Shown: one piece after another, positions 24,973 to 36,784 of the stretch | How the letters are laid out: every line of letters starts with the position of its first letter | How positions within the stretch are numbered: the stretch's first letter is position 1 | Assembly (NCBI GenBank): GCA_947623455.1 | Contig: OX392535.1 | Span: 38,464,688 to 38,528,687, forward strand | DNA length: 64,000 bases | DNA from: Mimachlamys varia | Taxonomy: Eukaryota; Mollusca; Bivalvia; Pectinida; Pectinidae | Direction of reading: 5' to 3' | The notes under the pieces: generated by a model | Told to the model about the DNA's origin: nothing | Seen by the model: only the letters and a program-made list of their open reading frames with translations | Database searches by the model: none | Program-made: the position numbers and the translations under genes

Positions 24973-25834
24973 TGTGAACATTTCCTAAACATTTCCACTG
25001 GAGTTATAGACAAGTCTCTCCAAAAAAGGTAACACAAAGAAAACTTACAATGTATGAGTGATATCATGTTTCAATAAATGAAAATATAAAAGTCCCATCT
25101 TAAGTTCGAAACAGAATACAGTGTATTTTGAATCAAAATGGTCTGATTTTGTATTATATTATCAAGTTTTCAGAGCTTATCAATTTGTATGTATAGTTGA
25201 ACATGGCTGTTTTAAATAATTGTTTTACCTTGAGTCCTCCATATACACATTATATTTTTGTTGTAAATGTGTTTTCTCTTAACATCAGTTTTTTAAAAAA
25301 TGAGATAAAATAAATAAGTTAAAGTTCAAAATAATTCCACAGGTAAGTTGTTACCTGAGAATTAGACACTTTCCAAAAACAGACAGGGTGTCGATCTCTT
25401 GACTACTATATTCTTCGGGATGACGGACGAAATTAGCATTCAAATGCCCCACAAAACACCATTTTGGCCAATACAAGTTAAAAAGTATGCATGGACTTTC
25501 GTTTTAAAAAATATATTGTACGTATTGTTTGTACCAATATGTAACTATCACAACAATATTTGCTGTTATACACGTTCTACATATACAATGTTTATGTAAG
25601 CAAACAGTGTAATATGGCGATAGCTTGATTTTCTCGGACTAAGATGACGTCACGGGGGAGTGGCCTCGTTCTGGGTCACAAAATATGCATAATTTATAGG
25701 TCGGCGAAAATGACCTTATAATCGTGTCAATACAAAGTAACCAGACCACGCTTGCAAGATTGGGTGTTTGAATATGGTTTTAAAACATGACTTTTACCAA
25801 ATATAAAATTTTCATTTTTCGTTGCACAAATCCT

Positions 25835-26000
25835 TTAAGAAATTTTGGATTCCCACCTGTTGGCCCCTAGCATCACTGAAGAGTCCTAGGAGGACGAAAC
25901 AGTTGTATGAAGCAGTTTAATTCATTTTTTCGGCATACTGTATCTAATTTTTTACTAAATTTAAGAGGTGCAGCATATGTGTGTTTAACGTCATCATTGA
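25835..26000 (-). mobile_element. Interspersed repeat family A, copy 5, second part
   Basis: Continues copy 5 with TTAAGAAATTTTGGATTCCC, GTTGGCCCCTAGCATCACTG, TCGGCATACTGTATCTA and CATATGTGTGTTTAACGTCA. Confidence 0.8.
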
Positions 26001-26124
26001 AAATACATAACATTTATACAAAATACAGTTTAAAGGTATGTCAATTGGGGGATTAAAATGTATCATCTCCACAATGTTAAATATTGCATAACTGTATGAT
26101 ATGTATGAAAAAGCTGTATAGTGC

Positions 26125-26205
26125 AATTTACTTATTTTTTTCGACATACTGTATTTATTGCTAAATTAAAAAAGACATAGCACATGTGTGTTTAACGTCA
26201 TCTTT
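26125..26205 (-). mobile_element. Interspersed repeat family A, end fragment
   Basis: TTTTTTCGACATACTGTATT to CACATGTGTGTTTAACGTCA, about 130 bp after the end of copy 5; probably a second truncated copy. Confidence 0.6.
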
Positions 26206-26964
26206 AACAAAGTTGAAAGAAACTTCAATCTCCCTCTCAGCATCCGGGTCAAGTTCAAGTTCTTTTTTGACTTTCAGTCTTACGACTTATCAGTGTAAAC
26301 ATATAATATACAAGATATTTACACAAATACAAAATGTTAAATTGGCTACAGGAGAATGAACGATGCAATCGTATAATAGTAGCATTAATCATTAGGGTCG
26401 CTATATTAGGTTTTTATGATGAAATTATAGGAAAAATATTCATTGAAAATGAAAATAAAGAAAATAGCACATCATGTTTAAACTTGTGGAGTAGATTTAC
26501 AAATATTTTAGCAATGATAAAAAAGAAGATAAAAACTTACCTTACGTTGTATTTGTGGAGCTAGCCAATACAGCTCACGACTTTAACTGTAACACAAAAC
26601 GAAACCACACCGGGCTAATATGCACTATTTTTTTTACATTCACTGAACCGCGAAAGTATGTAATCGGCAAATCGTCTTCAAATCACTATTATAGAAAAGG
26701 ATAAATCACGATATCAGAGAGAAAACATTTCGAGTGCTTTTCTCAGGCGCAACACTACTGATCAATTTGCATTTAAATTGTGATTTTTTATTTAATATTC
26801 TCTACAGGGAGTTTCAATTTACATATTCTCTATGTTTGTATAACCTACATATGTTTAAATATAAAACACACGTGGGGCTTTACTTTGGGCAATTTTGATT
26901 CCCTTAATAGTCATTCACCGGAAACCGGGAGGAGGGAGGGGGGGATAGTTTTGCATTGTGTCCG
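26206..26964. other. Unannotated sequence
   Basis: No supported gene; a 76-codon AT-biased frame at 26334 is not recognisable. GGGAGGAGGGAGGGGGGG near 26926 is a purine-rich patch. Confidence 0.35.
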
Positions 26965-27340
26965 TCTGTCATTTCGCTATCTTGTCGAGGCTCTATCTCA
27001 TACATTACAAGTCACTGGTGGAACTTTATACTTGGTTTCATCTTGATTCCGCTGTGTAGCATGTATCAAAATTAGATCACTCTGACCTACATTTTGACTT
27101 TTGACCCACATAATTAAAATAGGTTTGTCCTGACCATATCTCATACACTATAATTCACTGAAACTTAATAATTGGGATACAGGTTCACCTTGGTAAGGCG
27201 GTGTGTCATGTATCAGAAGTAGGTTCCTCTGACCAAATTTTTGACCTTTTGACCTACATCAAAGAAGAAGTATGTCAGGGCTCTATCTATTACGCTCTTA
27301 GCCATTGAAACTTCATACAATTGTATCAAACTTTGGAATC
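26965..27340 (+). repeat. Diverged tandem repeat of about 145 bp, 2-3 copies
   Basis: The phrase GGCTCTATCTCATACATTAC...CACTG.TGGAACTT...CTGACCTACATTTTGAC...GACC.ACAT is repeated with modifications starting near 26985, 27135 and 27285. Similar ATCTCATACACTATA.TTCACTGAAACTT sequences are, from memory, common in bivalve genomes. Confidence 0.6.
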
Positions 27341-27479
27341 GGTTTAAATTGTTGAAGTTGACACATTCGTTGGGAGACTATAACTCGCCGAATGGTATTG
27401 TTTAAAATCGTTTCGTTTCTGAAAGACAAAAAAAATCAATTTTAATTATAGAAAACTGAAGTCCTTGTTGATTTGGGAC

Positions 27480-27650
27480 TGCTTCTAATCTCAGCTGGCA
27501 AAGAAAAAAAATAGAGAATATTAAGCGTCAACAAACCATAATCCCGATTCAAAATGGATTAAACTAGGGGCAAAATACGCAAAAAAGGAAAGATCCACAT
27601 GGAGACCCTCGTAAAAGTACAAGAGAATAGGACCAAGTGTTCCGGAAGAG
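27480..27650 (-). mobile_element. Interspersed repeat family C, copy 4
   Basis: Reverse orientation: AAATAGAGAATATTAAGCG, ATTCAAAATGGATTAAACTA, CACATGGAGACCCTCGTAAA, GAATAGGACCAAGTGTTCCG. Confidence 0.65.
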
Positions 27651-28113
27651 TTAGCGTTTAGTAAATTATATTAGTTGGTTGAAATAACACAACAAGTTCC
27701 ATATGATATTTTCAAAAAGTATCATACTGCATACTGACAATGACTGGATTCTGGAATGTACTATTCAAATTTTTGAAATCAAGCTAACAATGCTTGTATC
27801 ATATTGATATCATTTCAAACTGATTCCAGATATATACACGTAATACAATTTCAAAATGTATTCCTTTAATCGGTAAATGATAGTATTTCAGCTTGGATCC
27901 AATAATGTATCATCAGTGTATTTTTAATATATAAGCATGTGTTTCGTTCTCACAATTATATATACACTGACCCCTTGCTAAGTAACAGGCACACTGGGTT
28001 CTGCAATGTGTGGTCTACATGCAGCTGTTACCATGATTCATACTGGCAACTATAGTCTGTTTCTCTTTTCACTTGTTGATCAAACACAACAGTGCATAAC
28101 CATAGTTTTAAAG

Positions 28114-28491
28114 TTATACACTGAGTTTGTTTTGTACACAAACAAGAATTGAAAACTTAATTTGCAAGCTTTCGAAAACGTCTGCTTCCTTTGTCAAGCA
28201 AAGAGTACAATAGCCGAGTTTCGGTGTTCTCACCGCTGAAATAAGCTTACTACTCAAAATAGGGCGAGTCAGCTGTCAAAAACATAGCGCGACATTTCGT
28301 CCAAATGTACTCTAATACTACATATGGACAGGGGGACGGGTAAGATGTTTACCCATTATTTGCGGTCTTTGTAATCTTTGCTTGAAAAGGAAACATACGT
28401 TTTCGAAAGCTCGCAAATTAAGTTTTCATTTCTTGTTTCAGTACAAAACTCAGTATATATCACTCATACCAAACTGATGAATCTTATTCCT
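28114..28491. mobile_element. 378-bp inverted-repeat element with 13-bp flanking duplication
   Basis: Inverted arms: AACTTAATTTGCAAGCTTTC and GAAAACGT on the left (about 28155-28185) and ACGTTTTCGAAAGCTCGCAA and ATTAAGTTTTCA on the right (about 28397-28430); outer parts CACTGAGTTT...GTAC and GTACAAAACTCAGTATA also pair. The direct repeat CATAGTTTTAAAG lies on both sides (28101-28113 and 28492-28504). No coding capacity. Confidence 0.65.
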
Positions 28492-28504
28492 CATAGTTTT
28501 AAAG

Positions 28505-29308
28505 ATTTGTTTGTGAAACAATACAGACATGAATTAATACTATAAAAATTGTTGTGCCTTAGTCGCACACTCTCCCATAAAATGTCAAATGCACAAATTT
28601 CTACTCATAACACTTTTGCCACAAAACGATCATTTTGATGCATAGTACGGCTAAAGGTCCTCGGCAATCGTCGAGAGCATTAACCTACAGAGTTGTAAAA
28701 CTCTAAAATACAGTTCATTCATAACACGAAAAATAAATAAAGAAAGATTAAAGATAGGTTAATATGAATGCTTACTATTGTTAAGGTTTGGTAGTAAATG
28801 CCCTTCCCTCATTTTATAATCTCAAAGAGGAGCAGACGACCAAATCGTCTGCCTGAACTGGCATCCACAGCTCAGATCTTTCATTATGTGAGATAACAGT
28901 AATACATGTTAAATTCAACATTTTGCAGTGGTAGGACAAATTATTGTCGTTTAATTATAATTTCACAAGAAATATTACGAATTGTTATTTTAAAACGGAA
29001 TATGTAGAATTGTCCTTGCCAATGCAACTGTTAATCTGTATAGAACTTGTATTTGATTTTTTGAGTGACATAATTCCTCTTTTTTGATCACTTTGTTGTT
29101 ATTTTCTTTGTTTATAAGCACACATACATATACTGATCGTTGTTTACAAATATCTTAGAGCTATACAGCAGCGATATGACTTATCTAGGTATCCAACTCT
29201 AATTGGATTGGTCTGCTGGAGGTCAGAAAGGTCAATGGGGCTGTTTTTTGACATAAGGATAGACTATGTTCTAATCCTCACTGCTGGCATATGTATCCTA
29301 TTACTAGA
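28505..29308. other. Unannotated sequence before the G-rich array
   Basis: No supported feature on either strand. Confidence 0.35.
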
Positions 29309-32300
29309 CTAGCGGGGAGGGGGGGGGGGTTACACAGAGAAACTTGGGGGGAGGAGGGGGGGTTACACAGAGAAACTTGGGGAGAGGAGAGGGGGGGGGT
29401 TCCACAGAGAAACTTGAGGGAGTTGGGGGGTTACACAGAGAAACTTGGGGGAGTGGGGGGGGGGGTTACACAGAGAAACTTGGGGGGAGTGTGGGGGGGG
29501 GTTACACAGAGAAACTTGGGGGGAGGAGAGAGGGGTTACACAGAGAAACTTGGAGGGAGGGAGAGGGGGGTTACACAGAGAAACTTGGGGGGAGGAGAGG
29601 GGGGGTTACACAGAGAAACTTGGGGGGGAGAGGGGGGGTTACACAGAGAAACTTGGGGGGAGTGGGGGGGGGGGTTACACAGAGAAACTTGGGGGGAGTG
29701 GGGGGGTTACACAGAGAAACTTGGGGGAGTGGGGGGATACACAGAGAAACTTGGGGGGGAGTGGGGGGGTTACACAGAGAAACTTGGGGAGTGGGGGGGG
29801 GGGGTTACACAGAGAAACTTGGGGGGAGTGGGGGGGATACACAGAGAAACTTGGGGGAGTGGGGGGTTACACAGAGAAACTTGGGGGGGAGTGGGGGGGT
29901 TACACAGAGAAACTTGGGGGGAGTGGGGGGGTTACACAGAGAAACTTGGGGGAGTAGGGGGGTTACACAGAGAAACTTGGGGGGAGTGGGGGGGATACAC
30001 AGAGAAACTTGGGGGAGTGGGGGGGGGTTACACAGAGAAACTTGGGGGGAGTGGGGGGATACACAGAGAAACTTGGGGGAGTGGGGGGGGGGGTTACACA
30101 GAGAAACTTGGGGGGAGTGGGGGGGATACACAGAGAAACTTGGGGGAGTGGGGGGGGGGGGTTACACAGAGAAACTTGGGGGGAGTGGGGGGGATACACA
30201 GAGAAACTTGGGGGAGTGGGGGGGGGTTACACAGAGAAACTTGGGGGGAGTGGGGGGGGATACACAGAGAAACTTGGGGGAGTGGGGGGGTTACACAGAG
30301 AAACTTGGGGGGAGTAGTGGGGGGTTACACAGAGAAACTTGGGGGAGTGGGGGGGTTACACAGAGAAACTTGGGGGGAGTGGGGGGGATACACAGAGAAA
30401 CTTGGGGGAGTGGGGGGGGGGTTACACAGAGAAACTTGGGGGGAGTGGGGGGGATACACAGAGAAACTTGGGGGAGTGGGGGGGGGGTTACACAGAGAAA
30501 CTTGGGGGGAGTGGGGGGGGATACACAGAGAAACTTGGGGGAGTGGGGGGGGGGGGGGGGGTTACACAGAGAAACTTGGGGGGAGTGGGGGGGATACACA
30601 GAGAAACTTGGGGGAGTGGGGGGGGTTACACAGAGAAACTTGGGGGGAGTGGGGGGGATACACAGAGAAACTTGGGGGAGTGGGGGGGTTACACAGAGAA
30701 ACTTGGGGGGAGTGGGGGGGTTACACAGAGAAACTTGGGGGAGTGGGGGGGGGGGTTACACAGAGAAACTTGGGGGGAGTGGGGGGGATACACAGAGAAA
30801 CTTGGGGGAGTGGGGGGTTACACAGAGAAACTTGGGGGGAGTGGGGGGGTTACACAGAGAAACTTGGGGGAGTGGGGGGGGGGGGGTTACACAGAGAAAC
30901 TTGGGGGGAGTGGGGGGGATACACAGAGAAACTTGGGGGATGTGGGGGTTACACAGAGAAACTTGGGGGGGAGTGGGGGGGTTACACAGAGAAACTTGGG
31001 GGAGTGGGGGGGGTTACACAGAGAAACTTGGGGGGAGTGGGGGGGGATACACAGAGAAACTTGGGGGAGGGGGGGGTTACACAGAGAAACTTGGGGGGGA
31101 GTGGGGGGGTTACACAGAGAAACTTGGGGGGGAGTGGGGGGGTTACACAGAGAAACTTGGGGGAGTGGGGGGGTTACACAGAGAAACTTGGGGGGGAGTG
31201 GGGGGGGATACACAGAGAAACTTGGGGGAGTGGGGGGGGGGGGGGGTTACACAGAGAAACTTGGGGGGAGTGGGGGGGATACACAGAGAAACTTTGGGGG
31301 AGTGGGGGGGGTTACACAGAGAAACTTGGGGGGAGTGGGGGGGATACACAGAGAAACTTGGGGGGAGTGGGGGGGAGGGTTTACACAGAGAAACTTGGGG
31401 GGAGTGGGGGGATACACAGAGAAACTTGGGGGAGTGGGGGGGGGGGTTACACAGAGAAACTTGGGGGGAGTGGGGGGGATACACAGAGAAACTTGGGGGA
31501 GTGGGGGGGTTACACAGAGAAACTTGGGGGGAGTGGGGGGGTTACACAGAGAAACTTGGGGGAGTGGGGGGGGGGGTTACACAGAGAAACTTGGGGGGAG
31601 TGGGGGGGATACACAGAGAAACTTGGGGGAGTGGGGGGTTACACAGAGAAACTTGGGGGGAGTGGGGGGGTTACACAGAGAAACTTGGGGGGAGTGGGGG
31701 GGATACACAGAGAAACTTGGGGGAGTGGGGGGGTTACACAGAGAAACTTGGGGGGAGTGGGGGGGTTACACAGAGAAACTTGGGGGAGTGGGGGGGGGGG
31801 TTACACAGAGAAACTTGGGGGGGAGTGGGGGGGATACACAGAGAAACTTGGGGGAGTGGGGGGTTACACAGAGAAACTTGGGGGGAGTGGGGGGGTTACA
31901 CAGAGAAACTTGGGGGGAGTGGGGGGGGGGGTTACACAGAGAAACTTGGGGGGGAGAGGTGGGGGGTTACACAGAGAAACTTGGGGGAGTGGGGGGATAC
32001 ACAGAGAAACTTGGGGGGAGTGGGGGGTTACACAGAGAAACTTGGGGGGAGTGGGGGGGTTACACAGAGAAACTTGGGGGGAGTGGGGGGGGGTTACACA
32101 GAGAAACTTGGGGGGGGAGTGGGGGGTTACACAGAGAAACTTGGGGGAGTGGGGGGGGGGGGGGTTACACAGAGAAACTTGGGGGGAGGAGAGGGGGGGT
32201 TACACAGAGAAACTTGGGGGGGAGTGGGGGGGTTACACAGAGAAACTTGGGGGGAGTGGGGGGGTTACACAGAGAAACTTGGGGGAGTGGGGGGGTTACA

Positions 32301-33449
32301 CAGAGAAACTTGGGGGGAGTGGGGGGGATACACAGAGAAACTTGGGGGAGTGGGGGGGGGGGTTACACAGAGAAACTTGGGGGGAGTGGGGGGATACACA
32401 GAGAAACTTGGGGGAGTGGGGGGGGGTTACACAGAGAAACTTGGGGGGAGTGGGGGGGGGATACACAGAGAAACTTGGGGGAGTGGGGGGGGGGGGTTAC
32501 ACAGAGAAACTTGGGGGGAGTGGGGGGGATACACAGAGAAACTTGGGGGAGTGGGGGGGGGGTTACACAGAGAAACTTGGGGGGAGTGGGGGGGATACAC
32601 AGAGAAACTTGGGGGAGTGGGGGGGGTTACACAGAGAAACTTGGGGGGAGTGGGGGGTTACACAGAGAAACTTTGGGGGAGTGGGGGGGGGTTACACAGA
32701 GAAACTTGGGGGGAGTGGGGGGGATACACAGAGAAACTTGGGGGAGTGGGGGGGTTACACAGAGAAACTTGGGGGGGAGTGGGGGGGTTACACAGAGAAA
32801 CTTGGGGGGAGTGGGGGGGGGGGTTACACAGAGAAACTTGGGGGGGAGAGGGGGGGTTACACAGAGAAACTTGGGGGAGTGGGGGGGATACACAGAGAAA
32901 CTTGGGGGGAGTGGGGGGTTACACAGAGAAACTTGGGGGGAGTGGGGGGGGTTACACAGAGAAACTTGGGGGGAGTGGGGGGGGGGGGTTACACAGAGAA
33001 ACTTGGGGGGGAGTGGGGGGTTACACAGAGAAACTTGGGGGAGTGGGGGGGGGGGTTACACAGAGAAACTTGGGGGGAGGAGAGGGGGGGGTTACACAGA
33101 GAAACTTGGGGGGGAGTGGGGGGGGGTTACACAGAGAAACTTGGGGGGGAGTGGGGGGGGGTTACACAGAGAAACTTGGGGGAGTGGGGGGGGGTTACAC
33201 AGAGAAACTTGGGGGGAGGAGAGGGGGGGTTACACAGAGAAACTTGGGGGGGAGTGGGGGGTTACACAGAGAAACTTGGGGGAGTGGGGGGGGGTTACAC
33301 AGAGAAACTTGGGGGGAGGAGAGGGGGGGGTTACACAGAGAAACTTGGGGGGGAGTGGGGGGGGGTTACACAGAGAAACTTGGGGGGGAGTGGGGGGGGT
33401 TACACAGAGAAACTTGGGGGGGAGTGGGGGGGTTACACAGAGAAACTTG
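29309..33449. repeat. G-rich minisatellite, unit about 30 bp, about 135 copies
   Basis: Core TTACACAGAGAAACTTGGGG followed by G-runs broken by AGTG or AGGAGAG, with unit length drifting with the number of Gs. Units alternate between TTACAC and ATACAC over long stretches, indicating expansion as dimers. The plus strand has no stop trinucleotide in any frame over about 4 kb; this follows from the unit lacking TAA, TAG and TGA and is not evidence of coding. Runs of five or more G in every unit make the plus strand a strong candidate for G-quadruplex structures. Confidence 0.98.
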
Positions 33450-34544
33450 ACATACATGACAAGTAGACTGTAACAAAGTACATAGTGAAAAGGCCTAACA
33501 CAAAACCAAACTACCTATGGTCTCAAAGTTTATTTGATATTTACAGACCAATCAGCGCCACGATAATATTTATATATTGATTAAACTATCAAACAAATTT
33601 ACAATTGTTTTAGTTTTATTCGGTATAATTAAATATTTATGGCCCTCTATGTCGGGACGCATATCCAGAATTGTCTCCCTGGAAAAATAACCGTCTCAGG
33701 AAGGGCCATAATTGTTGAATATATATAGGCCTACAGGAACATAATATTATACAAATGATAAATAACTAAACCGGCTACACCCGTACACTTTCGAAGGGAA
33801 GACGCCAGACAAAACATGACCGTAAATACCATGGCTACTGAACCAGAGAAAAGTGGTAGGCCTAGATGTGACTTGCATGTTAAAGAAGAACGCACAAAAA
33901 AAAAACACATTTTGACGGTGTGAGGTATTCAGACACCATTCACCAATATGTAAGGTTAAAGTAAATCCTAACCTCATATGGCGCAATCCGATGGGTGTTA
34001 TTTTGAGTGTAAATGATATTTGACACAAACGAGAATCGCGTGTCGTCAATGTCAGTAATCTTGTATATGAAGGGTATCCGTGGTTTATGATGAATGTTGT
34101 GTTTTTAAGCTCTTTCAACTTGATAGCTTTTAGAAACATGAACTGTGTAAGACTCTTATATCGGTAACCGATAGCTTCGTTTTGGACGCCATTTTGTTCA
34201 TGAGAGTAATGTGACTTTTCCTGAAATGTCACGGGATAAGTCTTGTGATACACGCTATGTAAAGCACAAACTCACTATGTAGTCTGTTTCTAAGTTCAAT
34301 CTGCATGCCAAAAAACGTATCTACACTGAAACAATAAACCTTTCATAACAAGGGCAAGTCAATTTACATTATACAAGAAAATAATAACAACTATACAAAA
34401 TTAATTTAAGATATATTTTCTTCAAAAAATAAATCAAAGGTTTACCGTACAGTGAGTCAACACAATTACCAAAAAAAAACATCAATTTTATTATATAGCT
34501 ATTGTCGAATACAATGAAGATTTCATCATAAACAAAATCTTTGT
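33450..34544. other. Unannotated sequence with one unrecognised open frame
   Basis: The minus strand is open for 168 codons at 33747-34253, longer than most frames here, but the translation shows no domain, signal or family resemblance, and no splice context supports it. I do not call it a gene. ATTTATGGCCCT / AGGGCCATAATT at 33640 and 33710 are inverted. Confidence 0.35.
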
Positions 34545-35035
34545 GATTAAGAATGGTGAATCGGTTCCCACTTTGAGGACATGACGTGCACATGGCTTTG
34601 ATTTACATAGCGAGTGTCGTCGATGAAGCAGGAGACGCTTACTCTTCCAGTACACCTGGGCCCGTATTCATGAAACTGTTGTCATGCTCAAGCATGGATT
34701 GTGTGCTCAAGCCTGCTTTCTTGAAACTCACCTGAATCATGTTAGAGAGTCAAAAAGTCATTATTAATGTTGAATACAGCTTTCGATTTCATTCCTCTTG
34801 GACGTTGTACCAAAACTTTGACAAAATTAGATTGTTTAAATAATTTATAGCCATAACAAGAAAGCTGGCTTGAGCACAGAATTCATGCTTGAGCATGAGA
34901 ACAGTTTCATGAATACGGGCACTGGTCTTTTACAAAGGTCTCCATGTAAATCTTTACTTTGTTCATAGTTTGTCCCTATTTAATCGATTTTGAGTTAAGA
35001 CTATGTTTTTGCGGCGCTTCGATATTCTCTAATTT
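34545..35035 (+). mobile_element. Interspersed repeat family C, copy 5 (host of a nested foldback)
   Basis: Landmarks GGTTCCCACTTTGAGGACAT, CGATGAAGCAGGAGACGCTT, CAGTACACCTGG are followed after the insert by TGGTCTTTTACAAAGGTCTC, TTTGTTCATAGTTTGTCCC and CGATTTTGAGTTAAGAC. The family's ACCTGGTCTTATT block is split by the element at 34660-34920. Confidence 0.7.
34660..34920. mobile_element. 261-bp foldback MITE inserted in a family C repeat
   Basis: Perfect terminal arms GCCCGTATTCATGAAAC and GTTTCATGAATACGGGC; further in, CTCAAGCATGGA and its inverse pair again. CTGG/CTGG (or CCTGG/ACTGG) flank the insert, consistent with a 4-5-bp target duplication. A half copy is at 55248-55350. Confidence 0.75.
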
Positions 35036-35433
35036 TTTTTACTATACAAATAAACGAAGCACAAACTCTCACTGTTGACGAGACTTGGATTTGCCACAGA
35101 CTTCACAACCATTCTCATAGTTGGTCTTGAGTACCGTTTCAACAAATATGGCGGGGCTGTTAACACATTTGGGATCATGTTATGGTAAATTTGTCAGACT
35201 ATTTTATTACTGTTCTGGTGGAGCACGTGTTATAAAATGCATTGATTAGATCCATGAGGAAAAGCTCGGGGGAGGGGGGGGGTTATCTTACGGCATGTAA
35301 GCGACCTACATCCTGTAGGGTGAAGTGGGTGGTGCTGTAGGTTCTGGTCTGTTGACTGTTGTATTTATGTCAAAAATAGAAATATTATTGAGATTGTGTG
35401 TTCAGCAGTACATGGTGCTGAAGTGACCTTGAC
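35036..35433. other. Unannotated sequence
   Basis: No feature supported; a short G-rich stretch is at 35270-35283. Confidence 0.35.
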
Positions 35434-35565
35434 CACAGTTGCTTGAGTTTCTATCAGTAAATATTAAATATATGTGTGTGAAATGAGCCTCCCATTACAG
35501 TGGACCGCGGCTCCATATATATAAACATTTTTTTTTATATACTGACAGAAACTCAAGCAACTGTG
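35434..35565. mobile_element. 132-bp inverted-repeat element with 7-bp flanking duplication
   Basis: Left arm CACAGTTGCTTGAGTTTCTA (35434 on) and right arm reverse-complementary TAGAAA-type sequence ending GCAACTGTG (to 35565), about 28 paired bases. Flanks CCTTGAC and CCTTGAG match at 6 of 7. Confidence 0.65.
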
Positions 35566-35610
35566 CCTTGAGCAACAGTGAACATAATTACGCCGAGATA
35601 GACAACTGGT

Positions 35611-35944
35611 CATCCTGGATATCCAGTCGTTACGATCCCTTACGCTTCATATACCCATGGAATGTGTCAAAACTGAAGGCTCCGTGTCAACCTACTTTTT
35701 TGACGAGGCCAGAAGACTGGTTCGACCATTTGGTGTACACCAAAAGAATATCGTGGTCACATTGCGGTAAAACTGCCAGGCTTTGAAGTCGATTGCGGCT
35801 CGTTTGTAATCTTCAAAGGACAGACATGCAAGCCTAACCATTGGTCAGGATATTTTTAACCTGAGTGTGTCTTCAGTTTTGCCATAACATATTCCAGGGG
35901 TGTAGAGCGCGTAGGTAATCGTAGCCCCTGGATGTCGAGGATGA
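35611..35944. mobile_element. Palindromic MITE family B, copy 4
   Basis: Left CATCCTGGATATCCAGTCGT; right CCCCTGGATGTCGAGGATG; internal AAAACTGAAGGCTCCGTGTC and inverted GTGTGTCTTCAGTTTTGCC. Confidence 0.8.
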
Positions 35945-36784
35945 CAACTGTTTCTACATGTACAGCCTTCGCGAGACTAGACTCATATCATATTTCCCAA
36001 TTATCAAAAATTTTATTTTTATTCTCTTTTTTTTTTCATATTTTTTTTCAAACTTTGTTCAGCAACTTACATTTAAGATACAAGCCAAATATCATGGATC
36101 TAAGCCTTTCGGTATGACGTTTTTGAACCCCCATAACCTGTAATGAAGATCAAATTTATTTATTTATTTTTTGCGAACTTTGTTCAGCTCCTTCCGTTGA
36201 AGATACAGGCCAATATCATGGATCTAGGCCTTTCGGTTTTTTATAAATAGTCGCTTGAATGCGACCTTGAAGTAGGTCAAAGTTTTTTGGGGTTTTATGC
36301 ACTGACTCTTTTAAAATGGGTCGAAATCTTAAATTGAAACACCAATGTACAAATATGTAATAGTTATACTGATCAATCCGAAGAAAGTTCATCAAAATAT
36401 GTCTTAAATCGTTGCGGGGGGGTATATAAACAGATTCGATTCTCAGGGACCCTACATTAGTCTCTTACGATACTACACTGAGGTACAGCGGACTTACCCA
36501 ACACTATCAAAATTCATATTAACTTCAAATCAAACCATTTACCACATCTACACACGTGATCATGGTATAATGTTTGGTTATCTTGTCGTGTCAGGCAATC
36601 AGCAGCTTGTCTTCATTAGTTTGAATGTTTTACAATTTATCTTGAAGCATTTATCATCTTGATTACTGTTCAACTGACTAAGTATTTCAGAATAGCGCTC
36701 TTAATTTATGTTTATTTGTGTCCAAACATGGCGGTGTTGTAACGACCAATTTAATTCAGTAATAGTTTATCGGAACTAGGTCGA
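35945..36784. other. Unannotated sequence
   Basis: Contains an imperfect duplication: CAACTTACATTTAAGATACA...ATCATGGATCTAAGCCTTTCGGT near 36062 and a similar block near 36189-36235. No gene supported. Confidence 0.4.

Larger units (their letters stand above)
21535..25834. mobile_element. 4,300-bp TIR element flanked by TTAA, no transposase seen
   Basis: Ends AGGATTTGTGCAACGATAAA and, inverted, AGGATTTGTGCAACGAAAAA. TTAA lies on both sides (21531-21534 and 25835-25838), and family A sequence is continuous across the element. Similarity between the arms extends patchily inwards for about 200 bp (ATGAAAATTTTATATTTG, GGTCTGGTT, CATTGACACGA, GTGACGTCATCTTAGTCC). TTAA duplication is characteristic of piggyBac, though the termini are not the usual CCC. 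No frame longer than about 80 codons exists inside, so it is non-autonomous or long dead. Four tiny hairpin insertions sit inside it. Confidence 0.8.

Noticed and set aside
29291..33473. Three plus-strand frames of 1,044-1,391 codons in the G-rich array
   Set aside because: All three frames are open at once, solely because the unit lacks stop trinucleotides; the frames drift with G-run length and have no protein logic.
33747..34253. 168-codon minus-strand frame
   Set aside because: No recognisable family, no splice or start context; long but plausible by chance in a 64-kb window.
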